Positions 46,699-58,611 of a stretch of 64,000 nucleotides of DNA are shown here, piece by piece (position 1 is the first letter of the stretch; each line of letters begins with the position of its first letter). Under the pieces are notes generated by a model, which worked only from the letters and a program-made list of their open reading frames with translations, had not been told where the DNA came from and did no database searches. A program made the position numbers and the translations under genes. Origin of the DNA: Amyloporia xantha (lineage: Eukaryota > Basidiomycota > Agaricomycetes > Polyporales > Adustoporiaceae); NCBI GenBank assembly GCA_036971615.1, contig JAYKKR010000014.1, positions 1 to 64,000 of the forward strand. Direction: 5' to 3'.

Positions 46699-47451
46699 TC
46701 CCTCGTCGAAGGTATGTGAGCGTGGGTTGGTATGTAGAGCCAGTGACTGACGACCAGCTGCTGCGTTCAGGATTATCGGGATGGTTGCTCGATCGAGAAT
46801 CGAGATGAACGGCACCGTGCTCGATGACGGTTATCGTGGTCGACGTGTAGCATCTGTAGCCTTGACATGAATACGAGTGTATCTCGGTGTATCATATGAT
46901 CTGAGCCGTCGACGAAACCGTGCAGGCAAGAACTGATTGCGAAGCGGTGACAACTGACAAGCATTGCTACGATATTATGTGCAATGCCCATGATCAGCAT
47001 TGGTCGCAAGATCCCTGCTCGTGCTATGCGAGGTTGTGACTGAAGTCGTCAAATCAAGCGGAGTGCGTCGCTGGCTAGATAGACAAGAGACACAGATTTG
47101 AGTCGGTGCATAACTGAGACAGGACTATCAACTTCAGGAACGAGTATGCAAGCTCAAGCACCGTGTCGACTGGCTGTTCCGCGAATCGATCATGGTGACA
47201 TCCAACATGCATTACCGCTAGCTGTAAACTTGAAGGTGTCTTGCAAGGCTTTTATCTCATCCACTTGCATTTTTTTGCGGAAGCACTTCCTGAGTTAGCT
47301 CTTAGAGGCACACCGACGATCATGACCGTGTCGCCTCGATTTTCCGCGGTCAGGAAGCTGCAGGCCGTCGCACTGCGCTGTCGCCCGTCCCACTTCCAAC
47401 TGCCACGGCCCTGTCCATCTCGTTGCTTCCGTTGCCTACACAAGAGGCAGC
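46699..47451. other. Intergenic region between peptide gene and P450
   Basis: The first 200 bp are the 3' flank of copy 46550 and match 22.85-23.05 kb inverted. The rest is the upstream region of the P450. No other gene was recognised. Confidence 0.4.
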
Positions 47452-49839
47452 ATGCTTGAGCTCACTGTTACCTCTGTGCTATGGTCGTTATGTACAGTTG
47501 CGAGTGTCTTGGTTGTACGGAAACTGTTCACGCTTTTGATTGAGCCTTACGTCTCAACTTTACGCGGCCTCCCGGGACCTCCAAGTCCCAGCTGGCTATA
47601 CGGAAATATGAAGCAAATGATGAATCAGGAGCCGTTCGCTGTGCATGATACCTGGGTCGAGAAGTACGGCCCCACCTTCAAGTACAAGATGTGGCTGAAT
47701 GTGAGCGTCACCTTGACAAGGGCCCTTGGGAACATGTTCATTGTTGGAGAAAGATGGACAAGTTTTATACTGTCGATACAAGGGCCATAAACCATATTCT
47801 GAGCCACTCCCATGATTATCCGAAGCCAGAGCTCAGCCGCGTCGATCTGATCGAGTTGTTAGGGTCAGGTACGTCCTAAGTTTGTATATCTCCGTACACC
47901 TGTCGCCTATGACGATTTCCCTTCTGTAATAGGCTTGGTGGTGGCTGAAGGTCCGTAATACATATTATGTTTTCAGTTCATTTGTGAGATGATTGTCCCA
48001 GGTGAACAGCATCGTCAACAGGTGAGTTCAACTGCATAATATCTATTGGAATTATTCCTCATACAGATGTTTCACTCTGAAAGAGAAGAATAATGGTACT
48101 GTACCATTCATATGCGCGCTTTGCATCGTTGACTGAAGTGCCCAGAACCCGGCATTTGGTCCTGCCCAGATTAGAGAGTTGACAGAGATTTTCATCGAGA
48201 AAGCACAACGGGTGAGAAAATCTACTCCCCATGTCTTCAGGGTCATGTTAAGCAAGGCGTACAGCTGCGCGATCTCTGGAATGCCACAGCCGCCGAAAAC
48301 GGCGGATCTGCCCGGATCGACATTCAAGATGGGTTGACCAAGATGACGCTTGACGTCATTGGACTGGCAGGCAAGAGAATATTGCACAATATTTCTGTAT
48401 AATCTCATCCCTTTGTGTCTCGTGTGTCAGGCTTCAACTACCACTTCGACGCGCTGAACGAGGATGGCAAGCCGAACGAGCTCGGCACCGCCTTTAACGT
48501 CATGTTTCAGTCGCTGACGGGCCTCCGCCAGAACAGCTACTTGCGGTTCCTCCGGCCTTATCTGCCTTTCCTTCGCTACGTCGTATGTACGACATGTACG
48601 TTTTGTGTGCCCTGGCGCTGACGTGCATGTCTCGCTAGCCAGATGGCCATTCCAGGCGCACAGCTGCAGCCCAGAAAGTAGCGAGGCGTATCGGGATGCA
48701 GCTGGTCGCCGAGAAGAAAGCAGAGGTGATCAAGGCTGCGCAGTCTGGCGAGAAGAACATCGGCAAGGCGCTGCAGAGTCGCGACTTGCTGACCCTGCTC
48801 ATCAAGGCGAACATGAGTCCGGAGATTCCTGAGAGTCAACGGCTTTCGGATGAAGACGTTTTAGCACGTGCGTTGCTTAGCTTTTGGTTCTCGCTCTGCG
48901 ATATTGACCGGCAATTGGTGAAGAGGTTCCTACGTACGTCCATGGTCGTTTCTGGGGTTGCAGCAGCTTGATATGTGGTGGCTAGGTTCCTCGTTGCCGG
49001 CCATGAAACGACGAGCAACGCAACGACGTGGTGTCTCTATGCTCTCAGTAAAGCACCCGACGTGCAGCAAAAGCTGCGCGAGGAACTGTGGAGCGTCCCA
49101 ACTGACAGTCCATCTATGGACGAGCTCAATGCCCTTCCCTACCTCGATGCGGTAGTACGCGAGACCACGCGCGTATACCCTCCGATAGTTGCTGCAATAA
49201 GGGTTGCTGCCAAGGACGACGTGATCCCGCTGGGCACGCCGTATACTGATGTGCATGGGCATGTGCAAGATAGTGTCAAGTATGTGATGGAAAACGCATC
49301 GGAGTATCATCCCACATGGCAGTGTTTAACATGAGGAAATTCCACAGACTGAGCAAAGACACATCCTTCATTCCTATATTGCCCATGAACAGATCGAAAG
49401 CTATATGGGGAGACGACGCTCTCGAATTTAAGTGAGTCCGCTAAGTCCGTCTCCAAATATTTTGTCCTGATACTGTCCCTCCAGGCCGGAACGCTGGCAG
49501 TCAGTCCCAGATGCTGCGCAACACATACCCGGCGTGTGGGGGAACATGATGACCTTCCTGGGCGGTCCACGGTCATGCATTGGGTACCGCTTCTCGCTCG
49601 TGGAGTAAGTGTGCTTTCTCTCCGCCTCTCCACTTCATTCGAAGATTGGTTATTGATAATGTGAGTACAGAATGAAGGCCTTAGTGTTTGTTCTTGTTCG
49701 CGCATTTGAGTTCGGATTGGCTGTCCCTGCGGAGGACGTTATCAAAAAGATTAGCCTCGTGCAGCGTCCGTACGTGCGCAGCGAAATGGAGAAAGGCAGT
49801 CAGATGCCGTTGCTCGTCAAGCCGTACGTGCGGGGCTAG
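47452..49839 (+). CDS. Cytochrome P450 monooxygenase, copy B
   Basis: This is the inverted paralogue of the P450 at 12778-15230. It starts [13 protein letters not shown], a membrane anchor, with the hinge [12 protein letters not shown]. Landmarks are [33 protein letters not shown], the I-helix [15 protein letters not shown] near 48985, the ExxR motif [11 protein letters not shown] near 49150, PERWQ near 49485 and [13 protein letters not shown] with the Cys codon at 49576-49578. It ends PYVRG before TAG (49837-49839). The 12 nt micro-exon RRIM is at 48084-48095. The intron at 48371-48430 begins GC rather than GT (GCAAGA). The donor that is damaged in copy A is normal here (GTACGT near 47871). 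It is likely functional; substrate is unknown. Confidence 0.9.
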
Positions 49840-50520
49840 CGGAATGGGCAACTTCGTCTACTGTGTAGCTTGCTGATGTATCTACTAGTAGGGCACTTGC
49901 TTTGAGCCATCAATATATATCACGAGAGGTTTGCTTGTATCGCTGACAGGCTCATGATGGATGGAATCATGAAGACCGCCTCGTAAGACAGGCTTCTGCA
50001 ATAGTAACTATCGTCCAACAAGAGATGTTTCCTTAATCGTCGTACGACTGGTGACTACACCAGGGCAGTCCACGAAATTGAACCGTTCAACTACAGGTAA
50101 ATCTGTGCTCCAAATGCGGGTTAGTGCGCACGTTATACTCACGCCAAAAAGCAGGGGAGAAGCGGATTCCAGATAGTCTTGAAGCAGATCCGTGCATAGT
50201 AGTAGATAGCAGGTTGCATTCACTCATTCCAGCGGCCTATCGATAGCCCCCTGTCACGAACATGATCCCGTGCGCACCGCTGGGTCCGAAAGAAGTGTGG
50301 AGATAAGTACTACAGAGCCGCGCGACCACTTCGAATGTCATCCACAGACGGTAACCTGCACCGTGCATCAGGAGCAGAAAAGGCTGTCAGAGGTTGGGTG
50401 CCGCAGTGGCCAAGAGGAGCCCATATCTAGAGGACCGAAGATCTGTCACCTGGCGGGAGAAACATAACTAACAATACAAAACCTGTGGCGCGTTGACATA
50501 CCATCGCGCTGTGATTCGCG
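49840..50520. other. Intergenic region
   Basis: No gene was recognised. The final part leads into the promoter of the peptide gene at 50701 (CCAAT 50531-50535, TATAAGAGG 50606-50614). Confidence 0.4.
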
Positions 50521-50700
50521 CATATCTGCGCCAATAACAGTCTCGACATTTACTTCAAGCCTATAGGAAAACAGATATTACCATGAGCCTGGTCGGGCTA
50601 CGAGCTATAAGAGGACTGGTTGAGCACCGACTACCATCAGTCTCGCACTTCCCGCACAACCACATCCTCACATTCCCAACTCTCATCTTCAGTATCCACA

Positions 50701-50858
50701 ATGTCTGTGAGTACTAGCTGGTCTATATGCACCGCTAGTAGCGCTTAATGACGCACTGCGCCGTACAGGACACCGTGAAGTGCGCTAACACCGAGGCTAA
50801 CGGCGGCACCTGCTCCTGGCCGACATGCGGCTGTGCTGAGCCCCCCAAGAGCAAGTGA
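50701..50858 (+). CDS. 31-aa four-cysteine peptide, copy 12
   Basis: Exon 1 is at 50701-50706, the intron is 50707-50768 (62 nt) and exon 2 is 50769-50858, with TGA. Only three synonymous differences from copy 27874 (A12, T21, P28). It has the class A promoter with CCAAT and TATAAGAGG at the same spacing as copy 39897. It is the outermost intact right-hand copy. Confidence 0.88.
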
Positions 50859-51934
50859 ACGTGACACTCCTTCCTCGAGCTGCACTCCGAGCGGGTGAGC
50901 ACTTTGCCTGCTTTAAATGACCTATGGATCTAACGTGCACACGATCAGGAGGACACTGTTGCGCTGGTGTGCAGGAAGAGGTCAGGAGATGTCCACGCGT
51001 CTTTGACGGGGAGCATTGCCGGGCGCCGAGGTTTTCTTGTTGTAGCAACTATCGCGTTTCGAATTCATTTCGTCTGAATTTTCTGTGAAGTTAGCTGCAG
51101 GATGAGTGTCTGATCATTATACATCAAGAGCATGCATGAGTGAAAATGACACATCGTCTGTAATGCAAATGTGAACATTGGAATCGCGGCTCAAGTCAGA
51201 TCTCATGATAAGTACTTATCGAGTTCGGGGAATGCATTTCCGAGTCGTCAAATGATTAAGTCTGACATCGAGTGCAACTCGGAAACGTGAGTGAAAGCTT
51301 CTCGTCTATAATGGGATTGGCTCGCATTCAGCACAAGCATGCTGATTATACAGACTGACCAAGTTCCGGTCGGCGGCGAAGCCCATGCATATGATTTAGA
51401 AAGTGGTGTTCTGCTGCACAGGAGATCACTATCAGTGGCGTGTCCGCAAAGGACCGGTCACGGTGTGTTCATGCTACAGTACCTTTGTCGCATTTTTCAA
51501 AATCGACGTTCGAATTCGGAATGAGATTGCGGTCTGACCTGTGAGCAGAGTAGATATTTCCTTCAAAACTTCGCAGGCTCAGGATATCGATATTCGTATA
51601 GATCTGACGTCTGACTCGGCGTGTGAGTGTGGCTGACTCGCCTGTTATCGCAATAATCACAGCGCATAACGAACCACATCACATCTGTCAAATGTCACAG
51701 GCCAGGCTTACCGAAATTGCTGTATCGTTGTATTCCACGATGTGCAATTTGGTCGGATTTCCCATAGTGGCGCCCTCGGACGTTTTAGTGAAACATGCAA
51801 CGAACCACATTTCTAATCCGCGCCAAAGGCCCTAAAATTATATCATATAAGCATGAGCCACTCGCACTGTTTCCCTCACCTCTTAATCAGCAGTCAGGAC
51901 AATCTACACTACAGTAGCTGAAAACCTTGGCCCA
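50859..51934. other. Intergenic region, no gene seen
   Basis: Only short unrelated open frames occur. The last part is the upstream region of the aldo/keto reductase. Confidence 0.4.
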
Positions 51935-53232
51935 ATGTCCTTGCGTTTAACTTCTTCTATCCGCCTTTCCTCAGGTACGCATTCGGATTGATGTAAGCCT
52001 CACAGACTTGCTGCATTCATGATTCCCAGGACACCATATGCCCCTTTTGGGCTTGGGGGTGTTCCAGAGTGAAGACTGTGTGTCTGCCTGCATCGCAGCC
52101 CTGAAGCATGGCTACAGGTGCGTGTCCTGAGGATTGAGCTCTCTATTTCTCTGAAATACATCCTGACGCATCCTCCGGATGGCTAGGCACATTGATTCTG
52201 CACGCTTCTATCAGAACGAGGCCCAAGTCGGACAAGCCGTACGTGAAAGTGGTATACCTCGGGGCGAAGTCTTCGTCAGTACGTAGCATCTCTTCCGGAA
52301 GCACTCTCCAATCCACCTCACATCTGACATTGTCATACCCTATCCGTATTCAACTTCTTCCGGCACCGCTACTCTATCCTGTCTGTCCACAAAGCTACTA
52401 AGATCAACTTTAACGAACATGGCTACAACAGCACTCTGAGCGCGGTGGACAACTCACTTCAGCGGTTTGGATTCGGTTCGTGACCTCCCTACAATCGGTG
52501 CCCACCTCCCAACGACGCTGATCCTCGCTCGCGCCCAGACTACCTTGATCTCTACCTCATACACAGTCCTCTCTCCGGAAAGACCAAACGGCTGGAGACA
52601 TGGAAGGCGCTATTGAAGGCGAAGGAGGCTGGTAAGCTCAGGTCGATCGGCGTCTCGAACTATGGCGTCAAGCACCTCGAGGAGATCCGGGAAGCGGGAT
52701 TGGAGACTCCGTCGATCAATCAGATCGAGGTAAGCTCTTCTCCGCTGTATAACGTTCGTAGCCTGACTGACCGCCCGCCAAGCTCCATCCGTTCTGCCAA
52801 CAGAAACCCATCGTCGACTACTGCAAGAAGAACGGCATCGTGATCCAGGCTTACTGCCCACTTGTCCGCGGCCGGTTCAGTAACCCGGTCCTTCAGGAAG
52901 TCGCACGGAAGGTATGCCGGGCTGCCTGCTGCCAGCGTTATGATCATACTCACAATGACTGTGCAGTACAAGAAAGACGTGGCGCAGATTCTCGTCCGGT
53001 GGTCTCTGCAGCATGGGTGCGTTGTGCCAGTCTATGATTTTGCTCCTGAACCGATATAGGTTCAACGACACGCAGGTATAGCCCGCTCCCAAAGTCCTCC
53101 CATCCGGGGCGCATCGTCTCCAATGCGAACCTGTACGACTTCGAGATCTCAAGTGAGGACATGGCGAAGATCGACGCGCTCGACATGGGCAAGAATGGTG
53201 CCATTAGCTGGAACCCGGTCAACGCGGAATGA
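51935..53232 (+). CDS. Aldo/keto reductase
   Basis: This is an NADPH-dependent carbonyl reductase of the AKR fold. About seven short introns join in frame to a 275-residue protein starting [18 protein letters not shown] and ending SWNPVNAE, with TGA at 53230-53232. The catalytic tetrad is complete: D46 and Y51 ([11 protein letters not shown]), K76 (FVTTKINF) and H109 (YLIHSP). Other family motifs are [34 protein letters not shown] and [11 protein letters not shown], which is the cofactor-phosphate loop. The length is near the usual 280-320. The exon ends GTC A / CT ACT fix the reading across the lysine. There are no frame breaks. Its partner in the mirrored region is missing, so it is unique to the right side. 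Substrate is unknown. Confidence 0.92.
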
Positions 53233-53651
53233 TTGGTCAGATTCGCAGAGCCTGGATGGTGTATCAGACGTCAGTACAGAAAAGACATAGTACTTTTGTC
53301 ACTGAGCACGAGCTAGGTGACTCGTAGATGTGACCACTACACATAAGGGCACAGAAAAAGCCGCTACATACTCACAGATGTCGATGACCACATAGCCTCC
53401 ATTTTTGAATGGTATGCTAGTTCGGTGGTAATGATACACTGACATTCAGACACACCACCATTCGGAGACGGTAGTATCAATAGAAAAATAGGCATTCGTT
53501 TAAATATGGCCTATAGGACATGCGCCATCAACATTAGTATAAGTGTGTCGCGAGTGATAAAAGAAGTTGGCTACATGCTTGATACTTCGGCACTCGACCC
53601 TCCCACTGCAGTTATCCGTTGATCTTCCTCCCCGACTAACACTCAAGTAAA
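53233..53651. other. Intergenic region between reductase and decayed peptide gene
   Basis: No gene was recognised. It should contain the former promoter of the decayed copy at 53652, but no clear TATAAGAGG box remains. Confidence 0.35.
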
Positions 53652-53810
53652 TTGCCTGTGAGTACTGACTGTGGAAAACTTCAAGCGTTAACAAGGCCGA
53701 ACGACTTATTCCGTTTCCAGGATAATGTGAAGTGTGTTAAAACCGAAGATAACGGCGGTACACACTCCTGGCCTACGTGCGGCTGTCCGGAGCCTCAAAG
53801 AAGCAAGTAG
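53652..53810 (+). pseudogene. Decayed copy of the four-cysteine peptide gene, start lost
   Basis: Where exon 1 should read ATGTCT the sequence is TTGCCT (53652-53657), followed by a normal GTGAGT donor. The intron is 53658-53720 and exon 2 is 53721-53810, ending TAG. Exon 2 is open for all 29 codons but reads DNVKCVKTEDNGG, then THSWPTCGC, then PEPQRSK. C17 is now His, and A8, N9, A12, A25, P28 and K29 are changed. The loss of start codon and cysteine shows decay. Confidence 0.8.
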
Positions 53811-54986
53811 ACGTGATGTCTCTTGTATCGGCTTCCTGTTTCTTCTCCTTCTCGTCCAGTCTGCTTTTGCGCACCTCCAGTCAACCCTGATACCCAAGCC
53901 ATGTATATCTGGACACGTGCGGTCCTCGCAGCAGGATAATGACAAGCATGAAGCCGGTCCACGCCAAAGATAGGACGCCATCCATTTGCTACCTATGTGA
54001 CGAGTACGTCTTAGTGATACAGGTGACAGGAAGAACCCGCGTTGACGAGTACGTATTGGTTTAGCATCGGCGTATGTGTGGCCAATAGTAAATGTTTCCG
54101 GGACTATGATCACGGACCTGCAGATGTCGCTATCGTAATCTACAGAAGGAATTGAAACCACTTCTCCACTCGATTCTGCCAGTCACCGGCCAGATTAAAA
54201 GACACGTAAGCAAACAGGACCTAGTATGCGTCGGTCCGTAGAGCTTGTAGTGATGAAGGACAGTCCAACAACCCTTGCATGCCGAGAATACAGGAAGAAC
54301 CTAGAAATGGCTGCACTGAGTAACCGCGATGCAGAATGCTATGATCGGGATACGCAGGATGCCGTAGGTAGTAGCTTGTCTCCCGCAGGCAGACCTAAAA
54401 CAGCGCCCTTTCAGAGTGAGGGAGGGACGGTCGCTATAAAGGGTAGTAGCTGCCAGCACTAGCGAATCGCTCTTGAAGCGACGCGTTTAACGCGACCTGT
54501 CACGATCATGCTTCAGTTGTCACAAAGCCCACCGATTGCGTCTGCGCTCGATAATCGATTCAAGCTAGATTTCACGCAGCTCCATCCAAGTTCTATCACA
54601 ATTTATTCAAACACTTGCACTAGATGCCACTCGATCTCCTGATGGATTGCCTCCAACATTTTCCTTTTTCTAAGCAAGGCGCAAGACACGGGTGAAACAT
54701 TTTCAACACTCGACACTTGACATAAGTCTACGCATACAGGTTCCATTATCATGGAAGGCACTCTTTGGACTCATCAGATCTGACAAACCATCTTGTGCAA
54801 TCCCTGTATGAGATATGCCCAGCAGAGTTGGTCCAGAAACACGGCGATAAGTGTCCCGCTAGAGATGATATCAATATCCGAACGAAAAGGGATTGCATTG
54901 TTATCAAGATGAATCATGCTCTGACAATTTTGAACCGGTGATAGGATTTGTCGCTTGTATGTAGCCAATTCGGACATGCAGCTCTC
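53811..54986. other. Intergenic region
   Basis: No gene was recognised. A single ACGCGT with a second CGCG motif occurs near 54481-54496 and weakly resembles the paired element. Confidence 0.4.
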
Positions 54987-57580
54987 AGATTCTTCGCCCG
55001 ATCCCAAGCTCTTCAATTATAATCGCCGCCGCCTTTTCTCCGATCACCAAAGCAGTAGAATATGTGTTCTGCTCAGTATAGAATGCGTAAACAATCGAAA
55101 CAGGTTTGCACAACAGAATAACGTACAGCAGAGACGTTTGCCGGTGCAATTGACATATCTGCGAGCAGAGAAATTGCATCAATGTCAACAATACGGTCTG
55201 GAACGAATGAACATACCAGCAACTTTCAGTCTTCGGACCCCGTACACGCTCAAGCGAGTGTCAACTACACCCTCTCTCTCGCGTTCCGTCATGGCACATG
55301 TGCCAAACTGCATGGAGTGTCTCTAACATAACTTAAGGTTCTCCAAGTATGAACGACTCACTGAGTGCCAGGCCGTAGCCGTTACTTTCCGCAGATACAC
55401 ATCTATGGCTTCATCGTCCTCTCGGGTATATTTTATGTCCGGTGACGAGATTGCTGCGGGGCATTCTTGAGCTTGACAAGTCGCCTCACTCCCTGGTGGA
55501 AATGAAGGATGTCCTGCAACGTGCTCTCCTCGGTAGCAAGACATCCGACGTGCTAGCTCTCGGCCGTGCTTATACCCCCATTTCAGCTGGGCGATATCTT
55601 CAGGCCTATGCATGAAGAACGTATGACCAACGTCAAGACGATGATATGGCATATAACGATATAACCGTACCGACTGAGATATTTGGGATCAAAATCAGGA
55701 GCGGCAGAGACTTCGTCGCCAGATGTAATGTGAACATGGCCTACTGAAGAAGGATAGTTAAGAAAGTATGTCATGCTGAGACATTTGCCAGCCGGCGCTG
55801 CAGAGGGATCACCGGCATATCTACACTAACGTTTCAATCTGGACAGCTGATTCGGGAATCAAGGCCACAACTCACGCTGCAAAAGGCCCGAGCCACATTA
55901 ATGGCTTGTCAGGCGCATTGGCAAAGTATTCCTGCCACCGTTTTTCAAACTGTGGACCTATTGTTTCGAGCTCTTCTGGAGAGGGACGTAACTTGATACC
56001 CGCATCAATGCCACTGGTGAAGGAGTAAGATATCTCTACTATAACATGCTCTTGAGACCTTACTTATGAGCAATCAACCCTGAGCCATCTTCGACCCACT
56101 GTGCAGTCCACTCTACGAGAGGCGTCATCAGGCTTTATAAGACAAGTGATATGTGCAAATTGTCACGCACTTTCCATTTCTGATTTATCGTTCCGAACGA
56201 TGCCGTCGAGAGTCTCTGCTGTATCATCGACAAGGTACGGAATGAAAATCACGTTATGATCTAAGCAGAGTCCAGGCAGCTAAGTATATGGAGGCCGTGA
56301 TCTGAGATACTTCATCACCTTGGTAGTTTTCACCAACGCCTGGAAGATCCACGATTGTGTCGATGCCGAGTTTCTGCAACATGTCATTGGCTCCTATACC
56401 TGATCTCTCTAAGATGGCAGGAGATCCCAGCGCTCCAGCGGAGACCACGACCATTCGTCTGGCGCGAGCAATGCAAATCTTCGGCTCGCCTGCAGGATGA
56501 AACCTCGCTTGTGGTAAATACTCTACCCCGGTAGCTTGCTCATTTCTACCGAATATATAAGCGCTGGCTATGGATGGAGTATCAAAGCCGGCGGCTCACT
56601 CGATTATTACGCGTTTCACCACACAACCCGTCATTATCTCGAGGTTTGCGTATTCACGGTTGTAGATGTAATTATGTGGGACGTCCGAGCGCCTCCCAGT
56701 CTCAGCATCTATATATCTAGGCAAACCAAGCTTGATGTGAGTAGAATGTCCAACTGTCCTTTTACTTACTTAGGCCATCTCTAGAACGGATTCATCAGTC
56801 TCGCTCCCTTTAGCAAGTCAACCTTAGCTCACTCCATAAGCATTGCACCCGAGGAACCCATTTGGATCGTTGGTGAAGGGGCGCTTAGAGTCATATTGAG
56901 CGGCAGTCTCGAGGAATTGATGGCCCACATTTGTGAACATCCCACCATAGGACACCTTAATGGGCCCCGAATATCCATGAGTATCGAGGCATCCGTGTGC
57001 TTGGTACGTCTCCATCTGCATTTCGGAACGGGATGAGTGACTATGATTGTCAGCCGCAGCGAACGCAAACCTTTTTCAGAAACGGTATCAAATCTTTGGA
57101 ACCCCAGCCCGCGTTTCCATGAACGTTTTCCCAATCGTCGTAATCAGATGCGGCAGGGCGCGTGTACATCGTGACTACATAAATCAATCGACTGCCAGTG
57201 TGCCATCGAGATATAAATTTAGAACGTACAATTTACGCTGGATCCCCCACCTAGGCATTGACCACATGGGACCACAGGCGAGCGACCGCCTAAGTCTTCA
57301 CTCTCCTTTCCGACGTAAAATTTGACAGTGGCGCTACCAGGTTGGAGATGGCTCAAGTAACGAGCGGGTTGGATATGTGCTAGACCCTCGCGAGTAGGTG
57401 GTCCGGCTTCAAGAACAAGAATGCTTATGGACGGGTCTGCAGCTGCGAGGCGACCAGCAACGACACATCCGCTTGTACCACCTGCGCACAATAGCAATCA
57501 GAAGGTAGTGAAGAGGCCTTGCGAAGCTCACCGCCAGCGATGATGATATCAAATTCCAGCTGCTCAGTGTCGATTGACAT
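54987..57580 (-). CDS. GMC oxidoreductase, AA3_3 alcohol-oxidase type
   Basis: This is an FAD-dependent oxidase that turns short alcohols into aldehydes and hydrogen peroxide; such enzymes are peroxisomal or secreted. ATG at 57578-57580 starts MSIDTEQLEFDIIIAGGG. The FAD-binding loop is split by an intron before TSGCVVAGRLAAADPSISI. Next come ARYLSHLQPGSATVKFYVG, GGRSPVVPCGQCLGGGSS, the block KVSYGGMFTNVGHQFLETA, VVVSAGALGSPAILERSGIG, DIAQLKWGYKHGRELAR and HPSFPPGSEA. The active-site His is in TATAWHS, followed after an intron by FGTCAM. The last exon holds NTYSTALVIGEKAA, with the second catalytic Asn, and ends TGA at 54987-54989. The motif set fits methanol/alcohol oxidases better than aryl-alcohol oxidases. 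No peroxisomal tripeptide is seen (it ends GRRI). Confidence 0.86.
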
Positions 57581-58611
57581 GCCGTTGGTGGGATTATCGG
57601 AGGAAAAGGCTGGAGGGGCTGAAGTTTGCTATAGGACTTCACTCTTACACGCGAAGCAATGGAACATCCGATCCATGCAGCGGGTCGTTCTCCCATGACC
57701 GCTACTGGACCATGTGTAGAAGCTCGAAAGGCCTTCCTGCGCGAGATAAGAACATAAATAGACTCACTTGATCCGAAATAGTGACGCTGAAGTCGACATT
57801 GCAGCCATACTGACTGCATGTCGAGAGGAAGCCGTTACACAATTGTTTTATTTTTATTTGGACTGATCTGACAAGAAATTATCATATTTGATATAGTCTC
57901 TCTTGTGAAGATTTGCATTCACCGTTCACCATAGTATTTTGCACGACAGGAGAATCCCGGTACGAGAGGTCTTCTCCCCGTTGTCACACGGTCAGCCGAC
58001 TCGAATGGAAGCAAGCTCACCTTGTCAATGTCTTCGTATCAGTATGTTCTACGATGGTTCTCGGAATCAAGTTTATCAGACACCTTGAGACTGTTGCAAT
58101 ATGTCATCCTGCTAGCATACGTCATATAAGGGACTTGCAAGGGGAAGGCCGCACTACTGGCCGTCGCACTACGGTCAGCAATTATAGCACAGCTATTGAT
58201 CGAAAGCATGATGGCGTTAGTCTCATTTAAGACCCAAGGAAAGAAAGAAGTGCTCACGAACTCACTTGACGTCAATGTTGATCGCATGTGTATTTCTATG
58301 ACACGGTTCGAGGTCCTAGACAGCCGCAGGTGGTGGTAGTGAATCTTGGTAGAAAAACCAATTATGCCCAAAGGAGCGTGTTTTCATAATCCACCACTCC
58401 GATACAATGCCATTGACACCGTTAGCCCGCTCACCAGTGGCAGTAAGGGAGTGATACGACAGCAAGGTCGGTGACATGAAGTGATTTTACCTAGTATGAT
58501 AGTGTGCAATTGCTTACATCCCCAAAGAGAGACAGACAATATAGACACAGATTAATTCGGGCCATGGCATGGCTGGGAGAAACGCGCATAGACTGCGGGG
58601 AGGCGTTTTTG
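57581..58611. other. Intergenic region, no gene seen
   Basis: No coding evidence beyond short frames. It is bounded on the right by the long inverted repeat. Confidence 0.4.

Noticed and set aside
50395..50465. Leu/Ser tRNA-like stretch (GCAGTGGCCAAGAGG, TCTAGAGG)
   Set aside because: It lacks a GTTCGAATC-type B box and pairing acceptor arms.
7811..50858. CRISPR-like or satellite explanation for the repeated 90 nt segment
   Set aside because: The copies are widely spaced, split by introns and differ only at synonymous sites, which is gene-family behaviour.
54481..54496. Fifth paired ACGCGT element
   Set aside because: The second box is TAACGCGACC rather than ACGCGT, and the spacer does not match the other four.
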